Shown here one piece after another: positions 11,489 to 21,934 of a stretch of DNA of 64,000 nucleotides. Within the stretch, counting starts at the first letter, position 1. Every line of letters starts with the position of its first letter. Made by a program: the position numbers and the translations under genes. Under the pieces are notes generated by a model, which was given only the letters and a program-made list of their open reading frames with translations, did no database searches and was not told the origin of the DNA. The stretch comes from an uncultured Pseudomonadales bacterium (GTDB lineage Bacteria; Pseudomonadota; Gammaproteobacteria; Pseudomonadales; Azotimanducaceae), in contig CAMYJX010000004.1 in the NCBI GenBank assembly GCA_947258825.1, forward strand, positions 82,122 to 146,121. The letters run 5' to 3'.

Positions 11489-12033
11489 TCTCCGCTCTCG
11501 GTGAGTGAGGACGCGAAATCCGCTAGATCGTCATAAACTTCAGCCAGGCCCTGGCGGCGCAGCCGTGGCTCGGCCGCCGTCCCGTTGCCGGTTCTGACCA
11601 GTACGAAGCGGCAGCCGGCAGCTGCCGCAGCTTCTGCGTCTCGGATGGAATCCCCCACGTACACGGTTTGATCCGCTGCCACGCCCAGCTGAGCCATCAT
11701 TGCAAGCAGCATCTCGGGTCGGGGTTTCCGACAGCTGCAGCCTTCGTCCGGATGATGGGGGCAGAAAATCAGCCCGTCCAGCGCAACGCCGCAATTCGCC
11801 AGCGCCGCTGACATTTTCTGATGGATGGCCTGCAGCTGCGCGTGACTCAGCTTGCCGCGGGCGATGCCTGATTGATTGGTGCATACAGCAACCAGCCTGC
11901 CTGACCTCTTGAGATCGGAAATGGCCTGGATGGATCCGGGAATGGCTATCCACTCATCTGGCGTCTTGATGTAGTCCAGGGAGTCGTGATTCACCACGCC
12001 GTCCCGGTCGAGCAGAATGAGTCTGGTCATCAT
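11485..12033 (-). CDS. gmhB: D-glycero-beta-D-manno-heptose 1,7-bisphosphate 7-phosphatase
   Basis: HAD-family phosphatase that supplies heptose for the LPS inner core. The catalytic motif LLDRDGVVNHD is at the N-terminus. CTNQSGIARG, the zinc-binding cluster CPHHPDEGCSCRKPRP and the closing motif YVGDSIRDAEAA follow in order. The 182-residue length is standard. It is divergent from tag with a 47-base gap; in Pseudomonas glyS and glyQ lie between them. Confidence 0.94.
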   Translation of the reverse strand: MMTRLILLDRDGVVNHDSLDYIKTPDEWIAIPGSIQAISDLKRSGRLVAVCTNQSGIARGKLSHAQLQAIHQKMSAALANCGVALDGLIFCPHHPDEGCSCRKPRPEMLLAMMAQLGVAADQTVYVGDSIRDAEAAAAAGCRFVLVRTGNGTAAEPRLRRQGLAEVYDDLADFASSLTESGD

Positions 12034-12080
12034 TAATGCGCCAGGTACAATCGCGGCGCAATCTACGGTATCTCTTGAGC

Positions 12081-12671
12081 ATGGTCAAAATCCTCAGGTG
12101 CGACTGGTGCGGTGAAGACCCCCTTTATGTCGCCTACCACGATGCGGAATGGGGCGTGCCGGTCAAAGACACCCGGGTGCTCTTCGAGCACCTTATGCTG
12201 GAAGGCATGCAGGCGGGCCTGTCCTGGTACACGGTGCTGAAGAAACGGGAGCACATGAGAGAGCGGTTCTATGATTTTGATCCGGAAGCACTGGTTAACC
12301 TGGGCCCTGCCGCTCTGGACGACTGGTTGCAGGACCCTGGCCTCATTCGCCATCGCGGCAAGCTCGAGGCTCTGATCAGCAATGCCGCTGCATTCCTCGA
12401 GCTGGAAAGGCAGCAGTCGTTTGCCGCCTGGCTCTGGTCTTTTGTGGAATTTAGGCCGGTGCAGAATCAATATCGGCGCCTCTCGGATCTGCCCGCCCAG
12501 GACGAGAGCTCCGCGGCCATGTCCCGGTTGTTGAAGAAGGCGGGCTTCCGCTTTGTCGGTCCCACGATCTGCTATGCCTTCATGCAGAGCGTCGGCATGG
12601 TCAACGATCACCTTGTGAGCTGTCATCGATATGGACCCTGTCGAGAAATGCTTGACGGGTGGACCTTCTGA
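12081..12671 (+). CDS. tag: 3-methyladenine DNA glycosylase I
   Basis: Excises 3-methyladenine from alkylated DNA. RCDWCGEDPLYVAYHDAEWG is the N-terminal signature with its zinc ligand cysteines. GLSWYTVLKKRE and the C-terminal VNDHLVSCHRY complete the Tag fold and its zinc site. An in-frame ATG exists at 12036, but family alignment favours 12081 (MVKILRCDWC), giving 196 residues. The 3' end overlaps the next gene by 13 bases. Confidence 0.95.
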   Translation: MVKILRCDWCGEDPLYVAYHDAEWGVPVKDTRVLFEHLMLEGMQAGLSWYTVLKKREHMRERFYDFDPEALVNLGPAALDDWLQDPGLIRHRGKLEALISNAAAFLELERQQSFAAWLWSFVEFRPVQNQYRRLSDLPAQDESSAAMSRLLKKAGFRFVGPTICYAFMQSVGMVNDHLVSCHRYGPCREMLDGWTF

Positions 12672-13546
12672 CAGCCTGGGCTTTTCGGGCAGCGGTTCGA
12701 TTGCTGAGCCTGATGTCGCTTTCAGGCCAGCGAAGATTCGGTGGGCTGCTGGGCGCACTGGCCTGGCGCATCAATACCCGGCACGCTCGTGTGACCCGTA
12801 CCAACATCGACCTCTGCTTCCCCGAGCTTTCCCGCGCACAAAGAGAATCTCTGATCAAGACCAGCCTGCAGCACACGGCTCAGCTGCTGGCGGAAAGCGG
12901 CGTGGTCTTTCACTGGCCTGAAAGACGATGGATGGCCCTGATCCGAACGGTGGAAGGCCAACGGCTGATGGATGAAGCCATCCGTTCTAAGCGGGGCGTG
13001 CTGCTGCTGGCTCCCCACTTCGGCAACTGGGAATTTCTGTCGCTGTATCTGGGCCGTTACGGGCTCACCGCGCTCTATGACCCGCCGCGCATACGTGCCC
13101 TGGAAAGGCCCATAGTGAACAGTCGACGCCGCAGCGGCGTTCGCCTGTTACCCATAGGCCCGGGGGGTTTGAAGGCCCTCTACCGGACGCTGCGCCAAGC
13201 CGGGGTTGCCGCGCTTCTGCCGGACCAGGTACCCGAGCGTCGAGCTGGCGTGTACGCGCCGTTTTTTTACCGGCCAGCGCTGACCATAACCATTGCTCAC
13301 CGGTTGATCGTGCGTACCAGGCCGAAGGTTCTGTTCTGCGCGGCGGTTCGAATGCCTGGCGGCTTCGGGATCCGCTTTACCGAAGCAGACCCTTCCATCG
13401 GCGATTCGGATGCGTTGGTGTCCGCAACCGCGCTGAACCGGTCCATCGAAGCCCTGATCCGGAAAGACCCCGCTCAGTATCAATGGGAGTACAAGCGCTT
13501 CAAGCGCCAGCCGCCGGACCGGCCGCAGCTCTACCGGGATTCCTGA
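12659..13546 (+). CDS. lipid A biosynthesis acyltransferase (LpxL/HtrB family)
   Basis: Likely transfers a secondary acyl chain onto lipid A at the inner membrane. The 295 residues include an N-terminal membrane segment. The HX4E catalytic motif is in LLLAPHFGNWEFLSLYLG (about 118-135), then ALLPDQVPERRAGVYAPFF and the C-terminal QYQWEYKRFK. The GTG start at 12659 overlaps tag, matching the tag-acyltransferase pair of Pseudomonas (PA0010-PA0011). Lauroyl or myristoyl specificity cannot be read from sequence. Confidence 0.9.
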   Translation: MDLLTAWAFRAAVRLLSLMSLSGQRRFGGLLGALAWRINTRHARVTRTNIDLCFPELSRAQRESLIKTSLQHTAQLLAESGVVFHWPERRWMALIRTVEGQRLMDEAIRSKRGVLLLAPHFGNWEFLSLYLGRYGLTALYDPPRIRALERPIVNSRRRSGVRLLPIGPGGLKALYRTLRQAGVAALLPDQVPERRAGVYAPFFYRPALTITIAHRLIVRTRPKVLFCAAVRMPGGFGIRFTEADPSIGDSDALVSATALNRSIEALIRKDPAQYQWEYKRFKRQPPDRPQLYRDS

Positions 13547-13582
13547 AGGCTGCGCTGAGCTGCTCGCAGCAGTGCTCTGCCA

Positions 13583-15028
13583 TCAGCGCCGCCAGAAAGC
13601 CGGGGTCAGCAGCACCAGCAGCGTGAAGATTTCCAGGCGTCCCAGCATCATGGCGAGGATCAGCAGCCACTTGCACGCTGCGGGCAGGCTGGCGTAGTTC
13701 AGCGCGACATCGCCGAGCCCGGGGCCCAGGTTGTTGAGGCAGGCGGCGACCGCAGAAAAGGCCGTGGTGAAGTCTAATGGTGAGATCAGCATGAGCAACG
13801 TCACCATGGTGAAGAACACCAGCACGTAGACCGAGAAAAACCCCCACACCGCTTCGATCACCCTGTCGGGGACACGCTGCGCGCCCAGCTTGATGCGGAA
13901 AACGCCGTTGGGATGAATCAGACGCTTGATCTCGCGCATGCCCTGGAGCCCGATGAGCAGGACCCGGATGATTTTGATACCGCCCGCGGTAGACCCGGCG
14001 CACCCACCGGAGAACGCGGCGAAAATCAGTAGTATCGGGGCGACCGAAGGCCAGAGGCTGAAGTTCGAGGTGGTGAAGCCCGTCGTCGTTGCTACTGAAA
14101 TGGCCTGAAACATGCCGTCCCTGATTGGCGACTGAGTAGCGCCCGGATTGCTGATGAGAACCCAGCAGACCACAAGGGTCACCATGGCCAGCATGCTGAG
14201 ATAAAGCCTTACCTCGCGATCGTTCCAGTACAACCGGGGATCCCGGCGGTGCCAGACGATGAAGTGCAGGCCGAAGTTTATCCCGGCGAATATCATGAAA
14301 ACGATGGCCACCCCTTCGATGGCCGGGTTCGCAAAATAGCCGATGCTGGCATCGTGGGTGGAGAATCCGCCGATGGCAACCGTGGAAAAGCTGTGGCAGA
14401 TAGCGTCGAAAAGATCCATGCCTGCTACCCAGTAGCCCATGGCGCAAGCCACTGTCAGCCCGAGATAGAGATACCACAGGGCTTTGGCTGTTTCGGTGAT
14501 TCGAGGGGTGAGCTTGCTGTCTTTCACCGGGCCTGGTGATTCTGCCCGGTAGAGCTGCATGCCGCCAACCCCGAGCATGGGAAGCACCGCAACGGCGAGC
14601 ACGATGATGCCCATCCCGCCAAGCCACTGCAGCGACTGGCGATAGAACAGGAGAGATTTCGGCAGCTGATCGAGGCCGGTCAGCACCGTCGCCCCCGTGG
14701 TGGTCAGGCCCGACAATGACTCGAAGGCCGCGTCGGTAAAATTCGCATCGATGCTTTCTGCCAGGTAAATGGGAATGGCGCCGAACAGGCCCAGACCAAG
14801 ATAGAACAGCACCGTGATCAGGAAACCGTCCCCACTGCGCAGCTCTCGGTTGCCCCTCCCGAACAGAGATAGCATCAACCCGGAAAAAAGGGTGATGACG
14901 AACGCCACGGCGAACGTATGGATGGTGTCCTCGTCGTATATCAACGCCACGAGCACGGGAAAAAACAGAACCAGGCTGAACAGGGTCAGGAGAATGCCCG
15001 TTACACGCAGGATGACGGGTAGGTGCAT
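13583..15028 (-). CDS. trkH: Trk potassium uptake system membrane protein TrkH
   Basis: Potassium-translocating subunit gated by TrkA. The 481 residues form repeated M1-P-M2 units with selectivity-filter-like segments SGLTTTGATVL, STVAIGGFSTHD, ATTTGFTTSNF and NLGPGLGDV. The glycine-rich break FSGGCAGSTAGGIKI is the intramembrane gating loop. It lies six bases after trkA on the same strand, so the two are co-transcribed. Confidence 0.97.
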   Translation of the reverse strand: MHLPVILRVTGILLTLFSLVLFFPVLVALIYDEDTIHTFAVAFVITLFSGLMLSLFGRGNRELRSGDGFLITVLFYLGLGLFGAIPIYLAESIDANFTDAAFESLSGLTTTGATVLTGLDQLPKSLLFYRQSLQWLGGMGIIVLAVAVLPMLGVGGMQLYRAESPGPVKDSKLTPRITETAKALWYLYLGLTVACAMGYWVAGMDLFDAICHSFSTVAIGGFSTHDASIGYFANPAIEGVAIVFMIFAGINFGLHFIVWHRRDPRLYWNDREVRLYLSMLAMVTLVVCWVLISNPGATQSPIRDGMFQAISVATTTGFTTSNFSLWPSVAPILLIFAAFSGGCAGSTAGGIKIIRVLLIGLQGMREIKRLIHPNGVFRIKLGAQRVPDRVIEAVWGFFSVYVLVFFTMVTLLMLISPLDFTTAFSAVAACLNNLGPGLGDVALNYASLPAACKWLLILAMMLGRLEIFTLLVLLTPAFWRR

Positions 15029-15034
15029 GGGCGC

Positions 15035-16408
15035 TCAGAAGAAGCTCAGGCCCACCTGAAACATACGTTCCACGGCGGTTACCTGACGCTTGTCCACTAG
15101 AAACATGATCACGTGATCGTCGGTCGCGATCACCACGTCGTCGTGAGCGATGAGCACCTGCTCCCCGCGAACCAGGGCGCCGATGGTTGTGCCCGTGGGC
15201 AGCTCGATGTCACCGATGGCCCTGCCGACCACCTTGGAAGTCTTGGCGTCGCCGTGGGCAATCGCTTCAATGGCTTCCGCAGCACCGCGTCGCAGGCTGT
15301 GGACAGCGACCACGTCAGCGCGGCGCACGTAGCTAAGCAGCGAGCTTGTCGTAGCCTGCTGTGGCGAGATGGCGACATCGATGTCGCCCCCCTGCACCAG
15401 GTCCACATAGGCCGGTTTGCCGATCAGGCTGATCACCTGCCGCACGCCCAGGCGTTTGGCGAGCAGCGATGACATTATGTTCACCTCGTCATCGTTGGTG
15501 ACGGCGCAGAAGGCGTCACACTGCTCGATGTTTTCTTCCAGCAGACGCTCGCGATCGGTCGCGTCCATGTTGAGCACAACCGACTGGTGAAGCGTGTCTG
15601 CCAGCTCTTCGCAGCGCGACATGCTGTATTCAACAACCTTGACGGAGAAAAGAGATTCGATGGACTTGGCCAGGTGGACGCCGATGTTACCGCCGCCAGC
15701 GATCATCACCCGCCTGAAGGGCCTTTCTACCCTGCGCAATTCGCCCATTACGGCGTTGATGTGTTCCCGTGCGGCGATGAAGAACACCTCGTCGTCGGCC
15801 TCTATCACCGTATTGCCTTCCGGAATGATCGCCCGGCCGCGGCGGTAGATGGCGGCCACCCGGGTATCGATGTTCGGCATGTGCTGACGTAGAAAGCGCA
15901 GCTCCTGGCCAACGAGCGGGCCGCCGTAGTAAGCCTTCACTGCCACGAGCTGAACGCGCCCGTCGGCGAAGTCCAGCACCTGCAGCGCGCCGGGATGCTC
16001 CAGCAGCTGACGAATGTGGGTGGTGACGACCTCTTCGGGGTTGATGAGAACATCGATGGGCATGTGCTCTTTGCTGAAGAAGCCTTCGCGCATCATGTAG
16101 GACGAAGAGCGAATGCGGGCAATCTTCGTCGGCGTGCGAAAGAGCGAGTAGCAGACCTGGCAGGCCACCATGTTCACCTCGTCGCTGGACGTTACCGCGA
16201 TGAGCATATCCGCGTCGTCCGCGCCCGCCCGCCTTAGAACATCGGGATGAGACCCGGAACCATGAACGGTCTGGATGTCCAGCTTATCCCGCAGCTCGTC
16301 TAGCACGCGGGCGTTGTTATCAACCAGAGTAATATCAAAAGCTTCATCGGCGAGGTTCTCCGCCAGCGTGCCGCCGACCTGGCCGGCGCCGAGAATCAGA
16401 ATTTTCAT
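15035..16408 (-). CDS. trkA: Trk system potassium uptake protein TrkA
   Basis: Peripheral NAD(H)-binding regulator of TrkH. It has the duplicated RCK layout: a Rossmann motif [15 protein letters not shown] at the N-terminus and a second, [15 protein letters not shown], near residue 238. Each is followed by a TrkA-C domain. The length of 457 is typical. It overlaps the end of rsmB by four bases (ATGA), placing it in the def-fmt-rsmB-trkA-trkH run. Confidence 0.97.
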   Translation of the reverse strand: MKILILGAGQVGGTLAENLADEAFDITLVDNNARVLDELRDKLDIQTVHGSGSHPDVLRRAGADDADMLIAVTSSDEVNMVACQVCYSLFRTPTKIARIRSSSYMMREGFFSKEHMPIDVLINPEEVVTTHIRQLLEHPGALQVLDFADGRVQLVAVKAYYGGPLVGQELRFLRQHMPNIDTRVAAIYRRGRAIIPEGNTVIEADDEVFFIAAREHINAVMGELRRVERPFRRVMIAGGGNIGVHLAKSIESLFSVKVVEYSMSRCEELADTLHQSVVLNMDATDRERLLEENIEQCDAFCAVTNDDEVNIMSSLLAKRLGVRQVISLIGKPAYVDLVQGGDIDVAISPQQATTSSLLSYVRRADVVAVHSLRRGAAEAIEAIAHGDAKTSKVVGRAIGDIELPTGTTIGALVRGEQVLIAHDDVVIATDDHVIMFLVDKRQVTAVERMFQVGLSFF

Positions 16409-17745
16409 CGCGGAACCTTGCTTAGCCGTGAGTAGTAGAAGCCGTCGGTATCAGTGTTTGTCGGCAGCAGCTGCCAGCCAAAGCGGGTTGCATGCCCCGA
16501 ATCCAGCTCGAAAGGCCGTTGCTCTGCGTCCGGTTCGGCGCGCATGAAGCGGGCGATCACGTTGTCATTTTCCTTTGCGAAAATAGAACAGGTGCAGTAC
16601 AGAAGCGTACCCCCCGGTTCGAGCACGTGCCATAGGTTTGCAAGCAGAGAGAACTGCAGCGCCGCGTAGGAATCCAGATCCGATGGCTTTCGCAGGATCT
16701 TGATGTCCGGGTGTCGGCGCAGGGTGCCGCTTCCGGAGCAGGGCGCGTCCAGCAGGATCTGCCCGAACGGTTCCCGGTCCCACCAGGATAGATCCGTGGC
16801 ATCTGCCGCCCGGATCTGCAACCTGTTTGACGGGGAACCCGGTCCGGCGTCCGATTCCATCCCCTTGCCGGAAACCGCCAGCCTCAGCCGTTCGACCTCG
16901 CTGCACAGATAGGCCAGCCGCCGAGGGCTGGATTCCAATGCGGTTATCTTCTGGTTTGGAAAACGCTCGAGCAGATGACACAGCTTACCCCCGGGCGCAG
17001 CGCAGGCGTCTAGCAGCCGTGAACCTGTCCTGGCCTCCATCAGGAAGGGTGCGAACTGAGCGCCGGCATCCTGGATGGATACGAACCCGTCGTCGTAACC
17101 GGGCAGTCGGTTTGCCGGGATGGCCGCTTCCAGAATCAGCGTTTCAGGTCCTGTCGATAATGGTTCTCCGTCGTGCACAATTGAATTTGTGCGCCTTCGA
17201 AACGGGATGTCCGCCTCGGTCAGGAGCTGCTCGTAATCCGTTATTGAAATTTGGCTTGCGTTGATTCGCAGGCACATGGGGGCCCGTTCGTTGTTAGCCA
17301 GCATGATGGCGTCCGCGTCATTGCCATACTGGGTTCTGATAAGTGCTGACATCCATTCCGGATGTTCTACCGAACGTTCGGGTGGGGGCATGTTACGCAG
17401 CACTGCGTTCACCAGGCCCTTCGCCCAGGGCCGGCTGAGTCTTTTGCAGGCGGATACGGTCTCGTAAATGGCCGCGTGATCAGGAATCCGCATATGGAAA
17501 CGTTGGTAAGCGCCTACTAACATTAAACACCATACTATGTGGTCCTTTGGCTTCAATGGCTTTTTAAGGGCTCGGTTCACGCTGGTGCTCAGCGAGTAGA
17601 AATGCCGCAAGCAGCCATAGAGGATTTCTGTCGTCAGCGGCGCCATGTCCGCTGCGACCGTCGCCTGGTCCAGGGTCTGATTCCCCCACACCACCCGATG
17701 CAGGGCGCTGGCGGCGTCTGCCCTGGGCTCGGTGTTAGCCGTCAT
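16405..17745 (-). CDS. rsmB: 16S rRNA (cytosine(967)-C(5))-methyltransferase RsmB
   Basis: Methylates C967 of 16S rRNA. The N-terminal NusB-like helical domain (about residues 5-130) precedes a Rossmann methyltransferase domain. Its SAM motif is [17 protein letters not shown]. Both cysteines of the C5-methylation mechanism are present, in [15 protein letters not shown] and LLYCTCSIF. The 446 residues are slightly longer than E. coli's because of a loop after the second Rossmann strand. Its start overlaps the fmt 3' end. Confidence 0.95.
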   Translation of the reverse strand: MTANTEPRADAASALHRVVWGNQTLDQATVAADMAPLTTEILYGCLRHFYSLSTSVNRALKKPLKPKDHIVWCLMLVGAYQRFHMRIPDHAAIYETVSACKRLSRPWAKGLVNAVLRNMPPPERSVEHPEWMSALIRTQYGNDADAIMLANNERAPMCLRINASQISITDYEQLLTEADIPFRRRTNSIVHDGEPLSTGPETLILEAAIPANRLPGYDDGFVSIQDAGAQFAPFLMEARTGSRLLDACAAPGGKLCHLLERFPNQKITALESSPRRLAYLCSEVERLRLAVSGKGMESDAGPGSPSNRLQIRAADATDLSWWDREPFGQILLDAPCSGSGTLRRHPDIKILRKPSDLDSYAALQFSLLANLWHVLEPGGTLLYCTCSIFAKENDNVIARFMRAEPDAEQRPFELDSGHATRFGWQLLPTNTDTDGFYYSRLSKVPR

Positions 17746-18715
17746 TCAGCACGCGCCCGGCACCGAGCAGTTTGGGATAGCCGTTCAGGGCGGCGGCGGC
17801 GCTAAGTGCCTGCCCCTTGCCGAGATTCAGACGCAGCTGCGTTATACGAAGCGATCCTTCGCCGCAGGCCACGCAGATCCCTGATTTGTCTGCTGCGATA
17901 ATCGTGCCCGGCGGGACGGGATCCGCGCTGACCGCTGGTTCTGCTCTGGCTTTCAGGATCCGAACCCGAGCTTCGTCGCTGGTGGCGAATGCGGGCATTC
18001 GGTCGTTCAGAGCGCGGACCTGCCGTTCTATGCGCAGTGCCGCTTCCCCCCATCGGATTGCAGCATCGGACCGGTTGAGCTTCGAAGCATAGGTTGCGCC
18101 GCATTCGGGTTGCGGCTCGGGCTGCAATTGATCGAGGTTTTCCAGGCAGTCCAGCAAGGCGACGGATCCCACTCTAGCCAGGGCCTGCTCCAAGGCCGCG
18201 GCGTCCGTCTCGCGCGTAATCGGCCATGGCCGGGTTGCATAGACAGGGCCTGTGTCCAGTCCCTTGTCCATCTTCATGATTGAGATACCGGATTCTTCAT
18301 CGCCCGCCATAATCGCGCGCTCTATTGGGGCGGCCCCCCGCCAGCGGGGAAGCAAAGAAGCGTGGACATTGATGCAGCCCTTTGCCGGCGTCTCGAGCAC
18401 GTCGCCGGGCAGAATGAGGCCGTAGGCTGCCACGATGAGAACATCCAGCTGGTAGCTGGCGAGCAACTCAGCCGCCGCTGGATCTCTCAGCGTCGCCGGC
18501 TGTTCCAATGGAATCCCTTCAGCCGCCGCAACCAGCTTGACGGGGCTGGGCTGCACCCGGCGACCTCGCCCACTGGGACGGTCCGGCTGCGTATAGACAA
18601 CCGCTGGCTGGCGTCCGGCGTCAATCAGCGCCTGGAGAATCTTTGCGGCGAAAACGGGCGTGCCGGCGAAGCCAAGGCGCAGGGGTCTGACGGGTCTGCC
18701 CATCGCGCTATCCAA
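17735..18715 (-). CDS. fmt: methionyl-tRNA formyltransferase
   Basis: Formylates initiator Met-tRNA. The formyl-folate binding core shows NVHASLLPRWRGAAPIERAI, with the catalytic Asn and His, and the C-terminal tRNA-binding domain follows. The longest frame starts with TTG (18715), with AGGG close by; an ATG four codons in (18703) is equally plausible. It lies 104 bases after def on the same strand, the usual def-fmt pair. Confidence 0.95.
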   Translation of the reverse strand: MDSAMGRPVRPLRLGFAGTPVFAAKILQALIDAGRQPAVVYTQPDRPSGRGRRVQPSPVKLVAAAEGIPLEQPATLRDPAAAELLASYQLDVLIVAAYGLILPGDVLETPAKGCINVHASLLPRWRGAAPIERAIMAGDEESGISIMKMDKGLDTGPVYATRPWPITRETDAAALEQALARVGSVALLDCLENLDQLQPEPQPECGATYASKLNRSDAAIRWGEAALRIERQVRALNDRMPAFATSDEARVRILKARAEPAVSADPVPPGTIIAADKSGICVACGEGSLRITQLRLNLGKGQALSAAAALNGYPKLLGAGRVLNDG

Positions 18716-18819
18716 TCACCCTGAGCGGTAGATTGGCCCCATGCGCATGCTTAGTTGGTGCAGGCTGGGATGGTACAACCTTGGACGGCCGGTGGGTGCG
18801 GCGCATTCAGGCCGGCCGC

Positions 18820-19323
18820 TCAGGCCTGCATCCGGTGCAGCTTTTCGAGCTTTCTGCGAATGCGCGTTCTCTTCAGATTGGAAAGGTAGTCGACGAACAG
18901 CTTGCCCTCCAGGTGATCGCATTCGTGCTGTATGCAGACGGCCAGGAGACCTTCAGCTTCCATTTCCAGGGGCTCTCCGTCCCGATTCAGAGCCCTCACG
19001 TGAATATGCTCCGCACGGACGACCGGCTCGTAGAAGCCAGGGACGGACAGGCAACCCTCGTCCGACTCGATGGTGCCGCTTAGGTCCTCGAGCCTGGGAT
19101 TGATGAAAGCGTGCGGTTCATCCCGGTTCTCAGAAACATCCACAACGATGATGCGTTGATGAACGTTTACCTGAGTAGCTGCAAGACCGATACCGGGCGC
19201 CTCGTACATGGTTTCCAGCATGTCGTCCACCAGCTTTCTGACGCTGTCATCGACTTTTGTAACGGCCCTGGCTTTGGTTCGTAGCCGGGGATCGGGAAAT
19301 TCTAAAATTTCTAGGATAGCCAT
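18820..19323 (-). CDS. def: peptide deformylase
   Basis: Iron/zinc enzyme that removes the N-formyl group from new proteins. All three motifs are intact: [18 protein letters not shown] and QHECDHLEG with its metal-binding His pair. At 167 residues it matches type I deformylase. It is the first gene of the leftward def-fmt-rsmB-trkA-trkH group and is divergent from the LysM gene. Confidence 0.97.
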   Translation of the reverse strand: MAILEILEFPDPRLRTKARAVTKVDDSVRKLVDDMLETMYEAPGIGLAATQVNVHQRIIVVDVSENRDEPHAFINPRLEDLSGTIESDEGCLSVPGFYEPVVRAEHIHVRALNRDGEPLEMEAEGLLAVCIQHECDHLEGKLFVDYLSNLKRTRIRRKLEKLHRMQA

Positions 19324-19620
19324 AGGTTTACGGGGATGCGCTTCATTCTCTGAAGTGGTCTGTGATACGTCTCTAGTAATGTTCTAAGACAGACTGCTAA
19401 GATGGTGAAGATTATAACTTTTTCAACCCAAACGGCCCGACATTTTACAGGACTGCTCCTGCTCTTGCTGCTAACCTCACGCGGCCGGGGCTTTCTGTCA
19501 GGATCGGTAGCGCAGCGAGCCGGCGAGAACAGAATTATGCATCTAGTCTTCAAAATGCAAGGCTGCATTTAAGTGCCGCGGGCCACCGATGCGGCCAAAG
19601 GAATGGAAAGGATGAACATA
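19324..19620. promoter_or_regulatory. divergent def / LysM intergenic region
   Basis: Nearly 300 bases with no gene. On the minus strand a good -10, TATAAT (19416-19411), lies about 90 bases before def in an AT-rich run, but no convincing -35 is present. A short reading frame continues in from the right but looks non-coding. It presumably carries promoters for both divergent groups. Confidence 0.45.
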
Positions 19621-20685
19621 ATGCGTACCTTCCGCCACACTATCACGGCGTTGGCTCTGGGTCTGGTAATTACCGCGTGGGCTGCCAGCTCCGATATCGC
19701 TCAGTACATCAGGAAGGATCATCCGGACGTTTATACGGTGGTCAAGGGCGATACCCTCTGGGACATCAGCGGCCGTTTTCTGGAACGCCCCTGGCTCTGG
19801 CCGGAGATCTGGCGCATCAATCCTCAGATCGAGAATCCGCACCTGATCTACCCGGGGGATCGCATCGCGCTGGTGTGGGTCGACGGCCAGCCTCAGCTTC
19901 GCCTGGAACGAGGTGACGCAGGGCGCACGTACAAGATGACGCCGTCCGACACCGTGAGCCTCAAGCCCGAGATTCGGACGTCGCCTCTGGAATCGGCGAT
20001 TCCCGCGATCAGCCTGGATGCCATCCAGGGATTTCTGATCGAAAACAGGGTTGTGGAGCCGTCGGTGCTCGATAGCGCGCCCTATGTAGTCCAGGGTGAG
20101 AGCGAACGACTGGTTCTCGGAAGCGGCGACCGGCTCTATGTCAGAGGCTATCTGCCGGCAAGCGAAAGCTTCAACATCGTACGCAAAGGCCCACTTTACA
20201 TAGATCCGGTCACCCAGGAGGTTCTGGGTCTGGAAGCGACATACATCGGGCTGGGTCAGTCTGAAGCCCAGGACGATGACATTGCCACCATGCTGGTGAC
20301 CAGCTCCCGCGAGGAGGCAAACATAGGCGATCGAATTCTGCCGACCGAGGAGCGCCGTGTGGATGCCACGTTCTTCCCAAGCGCACCGGAAACGGAAGTT
20401 GAGGGTGAAATCATATCGGTGTTTGGCGGCGTCACCCAGGTGGGTCAGTACAACGTCGTGGTTATCAATCGCGGTGAGCGAGAAGGAATGGCCGTGGGTA
20501 ACGTCCTCGCAATTTATAAACTTGGCGCGCTGGCCCGTGATCGGTTGGCGAACGAAACGATCCGGCTGCCCAGCGAACGTGCAGGGTTGCTCATGGTTTT
20601 CCGGGTGTTCGAGAAGCTCTCTTATGGTTTGGTTCTGCGGGCCGACAGAGCGCTTGCCGTGTCCGATCAGGTGCGTAATCCCTGA
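19621..20685 (+). CDS. LysM peptidoglycan-binding domain protein
   Basis: Probable envelope protein. The N-terminus (MRTFRHTITALALGLVITA then WAASSD) is a signal peptide. A single LysM domain follows at about residues 35-85 (YTVVKGDTLWDISGRF ... NPHLIYPGDRI). The remaining 250 residues are a conserved extension without a known fold. Among the clustered ATGs at 19603, 19612 and 19621, the last has GGAAAGG at proper distance. A LysM gene between def and dprA is conserved in gammaproteobacteria (PA0020 type). Confidence 0.85.
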   Translation: MRTFRHTITALALGLVITAWAASSDIAQYIRKDHPDVYTVVKGDTLWDISGRFLERPWLWPEIWRINPQIENPHLIYPGDRIALVWVDGQPQLRLERGDAGRTYKMTPSDTVSLKPEIRTSPLESAIPAISLDAIQGFLIENRVVEPSVLDSAPYVVQGESERLVLGSGDRLYVRGYLPASESFNIVRKGPLYIDPVTQEVLGLEATYIGLGQSEAQDDDIATMLVTSSREEANIGDRILPTEERRVDATFFPSAPETEVEGEIISVFGGVTQVGQYNVVVINRGEREGMAVGNVLAIYKLGALARDRLANETIRLPSERAGLLMVFRVFEKLSYGLVLRADRALAVSDQVRNP

Positions 20686-20791
20686 CCTACCCCTCGACCT
20701 GACGCTGTCTTCTCTGACCCTGGGTCGGCGGAGGCAGCGGCTCTAGTCTCCCGTAGGTACGATTCAGCCCCTTGCGTTTAGGGGGCGAAAT

Positions 20792-21889
20792 TTGGTTAAC
20801 CGGTTGAGCCCGGCGCTTCTCGCCTGCCTTGTTCAGGCCGAGGGTCGCCAACGGGGTTGGCAGCTGCTGTCTCGGCAGCATGATCGTGCAGCCGAAAGTC
20901 TTGTTCGTGAGCGCTACTGGGGGCAAGCGGTCGCGCTGAACCAGCTTTGTCGTGAACAAGACGTACAGATGATCACAGCCGAGGCGGACGGGTTTCCTGA
21001 GCTGCTGCTGCAGATACCGGATCCTCCCGCCCTGCTTTTTTTCAGGGGCAATCTGCAGCAGCTTCTGCGACCGGGCATAGCCGTAGTGGGCGCCCGACGT
21101 TGTACCCATCTTGGCAGGGAAGTTGCCACGGCGCTGGCCGCGGACATCAGCGCAAAAGGCTGGGTGGTAACCAGCGGGCTCGCACGAGGCGTGGATGCCG
21201 CCGCGCATAGGGCGGCGCTCCCGTTTGGCCTGACCGTAGCGGTGCTCGGTGGTGGTCTGGCTCGGCTCTATCCTGCTCAGCACCGAAATCTGGCTAATGA
21301 GATCGTTGCGCGGGGTGGCCTGATTCTCAGCGAGTACCCCCCCTTTGCGTCTCCCAGGCCATACCATTTTCCGGAGCGGAATCGTCTGATCAGCGGCCTG
21401 TCCCGGGCTGTTGTGGTTGTTGAGGCAGGGGAGCGCAGCGGCTCGCTGATTACCGCACGCATGGCGTTGGAGCAGGGACGTGACGTAATGGCGGTGCCGG
21501 GGCCCGTCAGCAGTCCGGTCAGCCGGGGTTGTCATCGGCTCATCAGGCAGGGAGCGGCGATCATTGAAACCGCTTCAGACGTCTTCGAAGCGCTGGGTGT
21601 CGATGATTTCGATCCCCCGGGTTCCATTCTCGGGCAGGAAGATGCCCTCCCGGGGCGCCTTTCGGAGCCCTCTGATCCGGGGTTGGCGAAGCTGCTCGCC
21701 GCGGTGGGCTCTGCGCTGACAACCTTGGATCAGATAGTGGCGACGGCGGGGTTGCCGGCGTCGCGTGCCATAGGGCAACTGGTGGAGCTCGAGCTTGGCG
21801 GATTTGTCCAGCAGGTACCGGGCGGTTATATTCGGCGGCCTTTGCGGGAATCGCCGCCGCTGCGTTCAGGAGATCAGGCGGCGGAATGA
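20792..21889 (+). CDS. dprA: DNA-processing protein DprA (Smf)
   Basis: Loads RecA onto incoming single-stranded DNA during natural transformation. The Rossmann-like core shows GIAVVGARRCTHLG, TSGLARGVDAAAHR, the LGGGLARLYPAQH loop and SEYPPF / FPERNRLISGLS. The C-terminal winged-helix domain begins near residue 290. The TTG start at 20792 is the only usual start after the in-frame TAG at 20744 and has AGGGGG six bases before it. Confidence 0.94.
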   Translation: MVNRLSPALLACLVQAEGRQRGWQLLSRQHDRAAESLVRERYWGQAVALNQLCREQDVQMITAEADGFPELLLQIPDPPALLFFRGNLQQLLRPGIAVVGARRCTHLGREVATALAADISAKGWVVTSGLARGVDAAAHRAALPFGLTVAVLGGGLARLYPAQHRNLANEIVARGGLILSEYPPFASPRPYHFPERNRLISGLSRAVVVVEAGERSGSLITARMALEQGRDVMAVPGPVSSPVSRGCHRLIRQGAAIIETASDVFEALGVDDFDPPGSILGQEDALPGRLSEPSDPGLAKLLAAVGSALTTLDQIVATAGLPASRAIGQLVELELGGFVQQVPGGYIRRPLRESPPLRSGDQAAE

Positions 21890-21934
21890 ACGAGCCCGCA
21901 GCCTTGCGAACTAAGACGATCATAGGAGCTCCGC

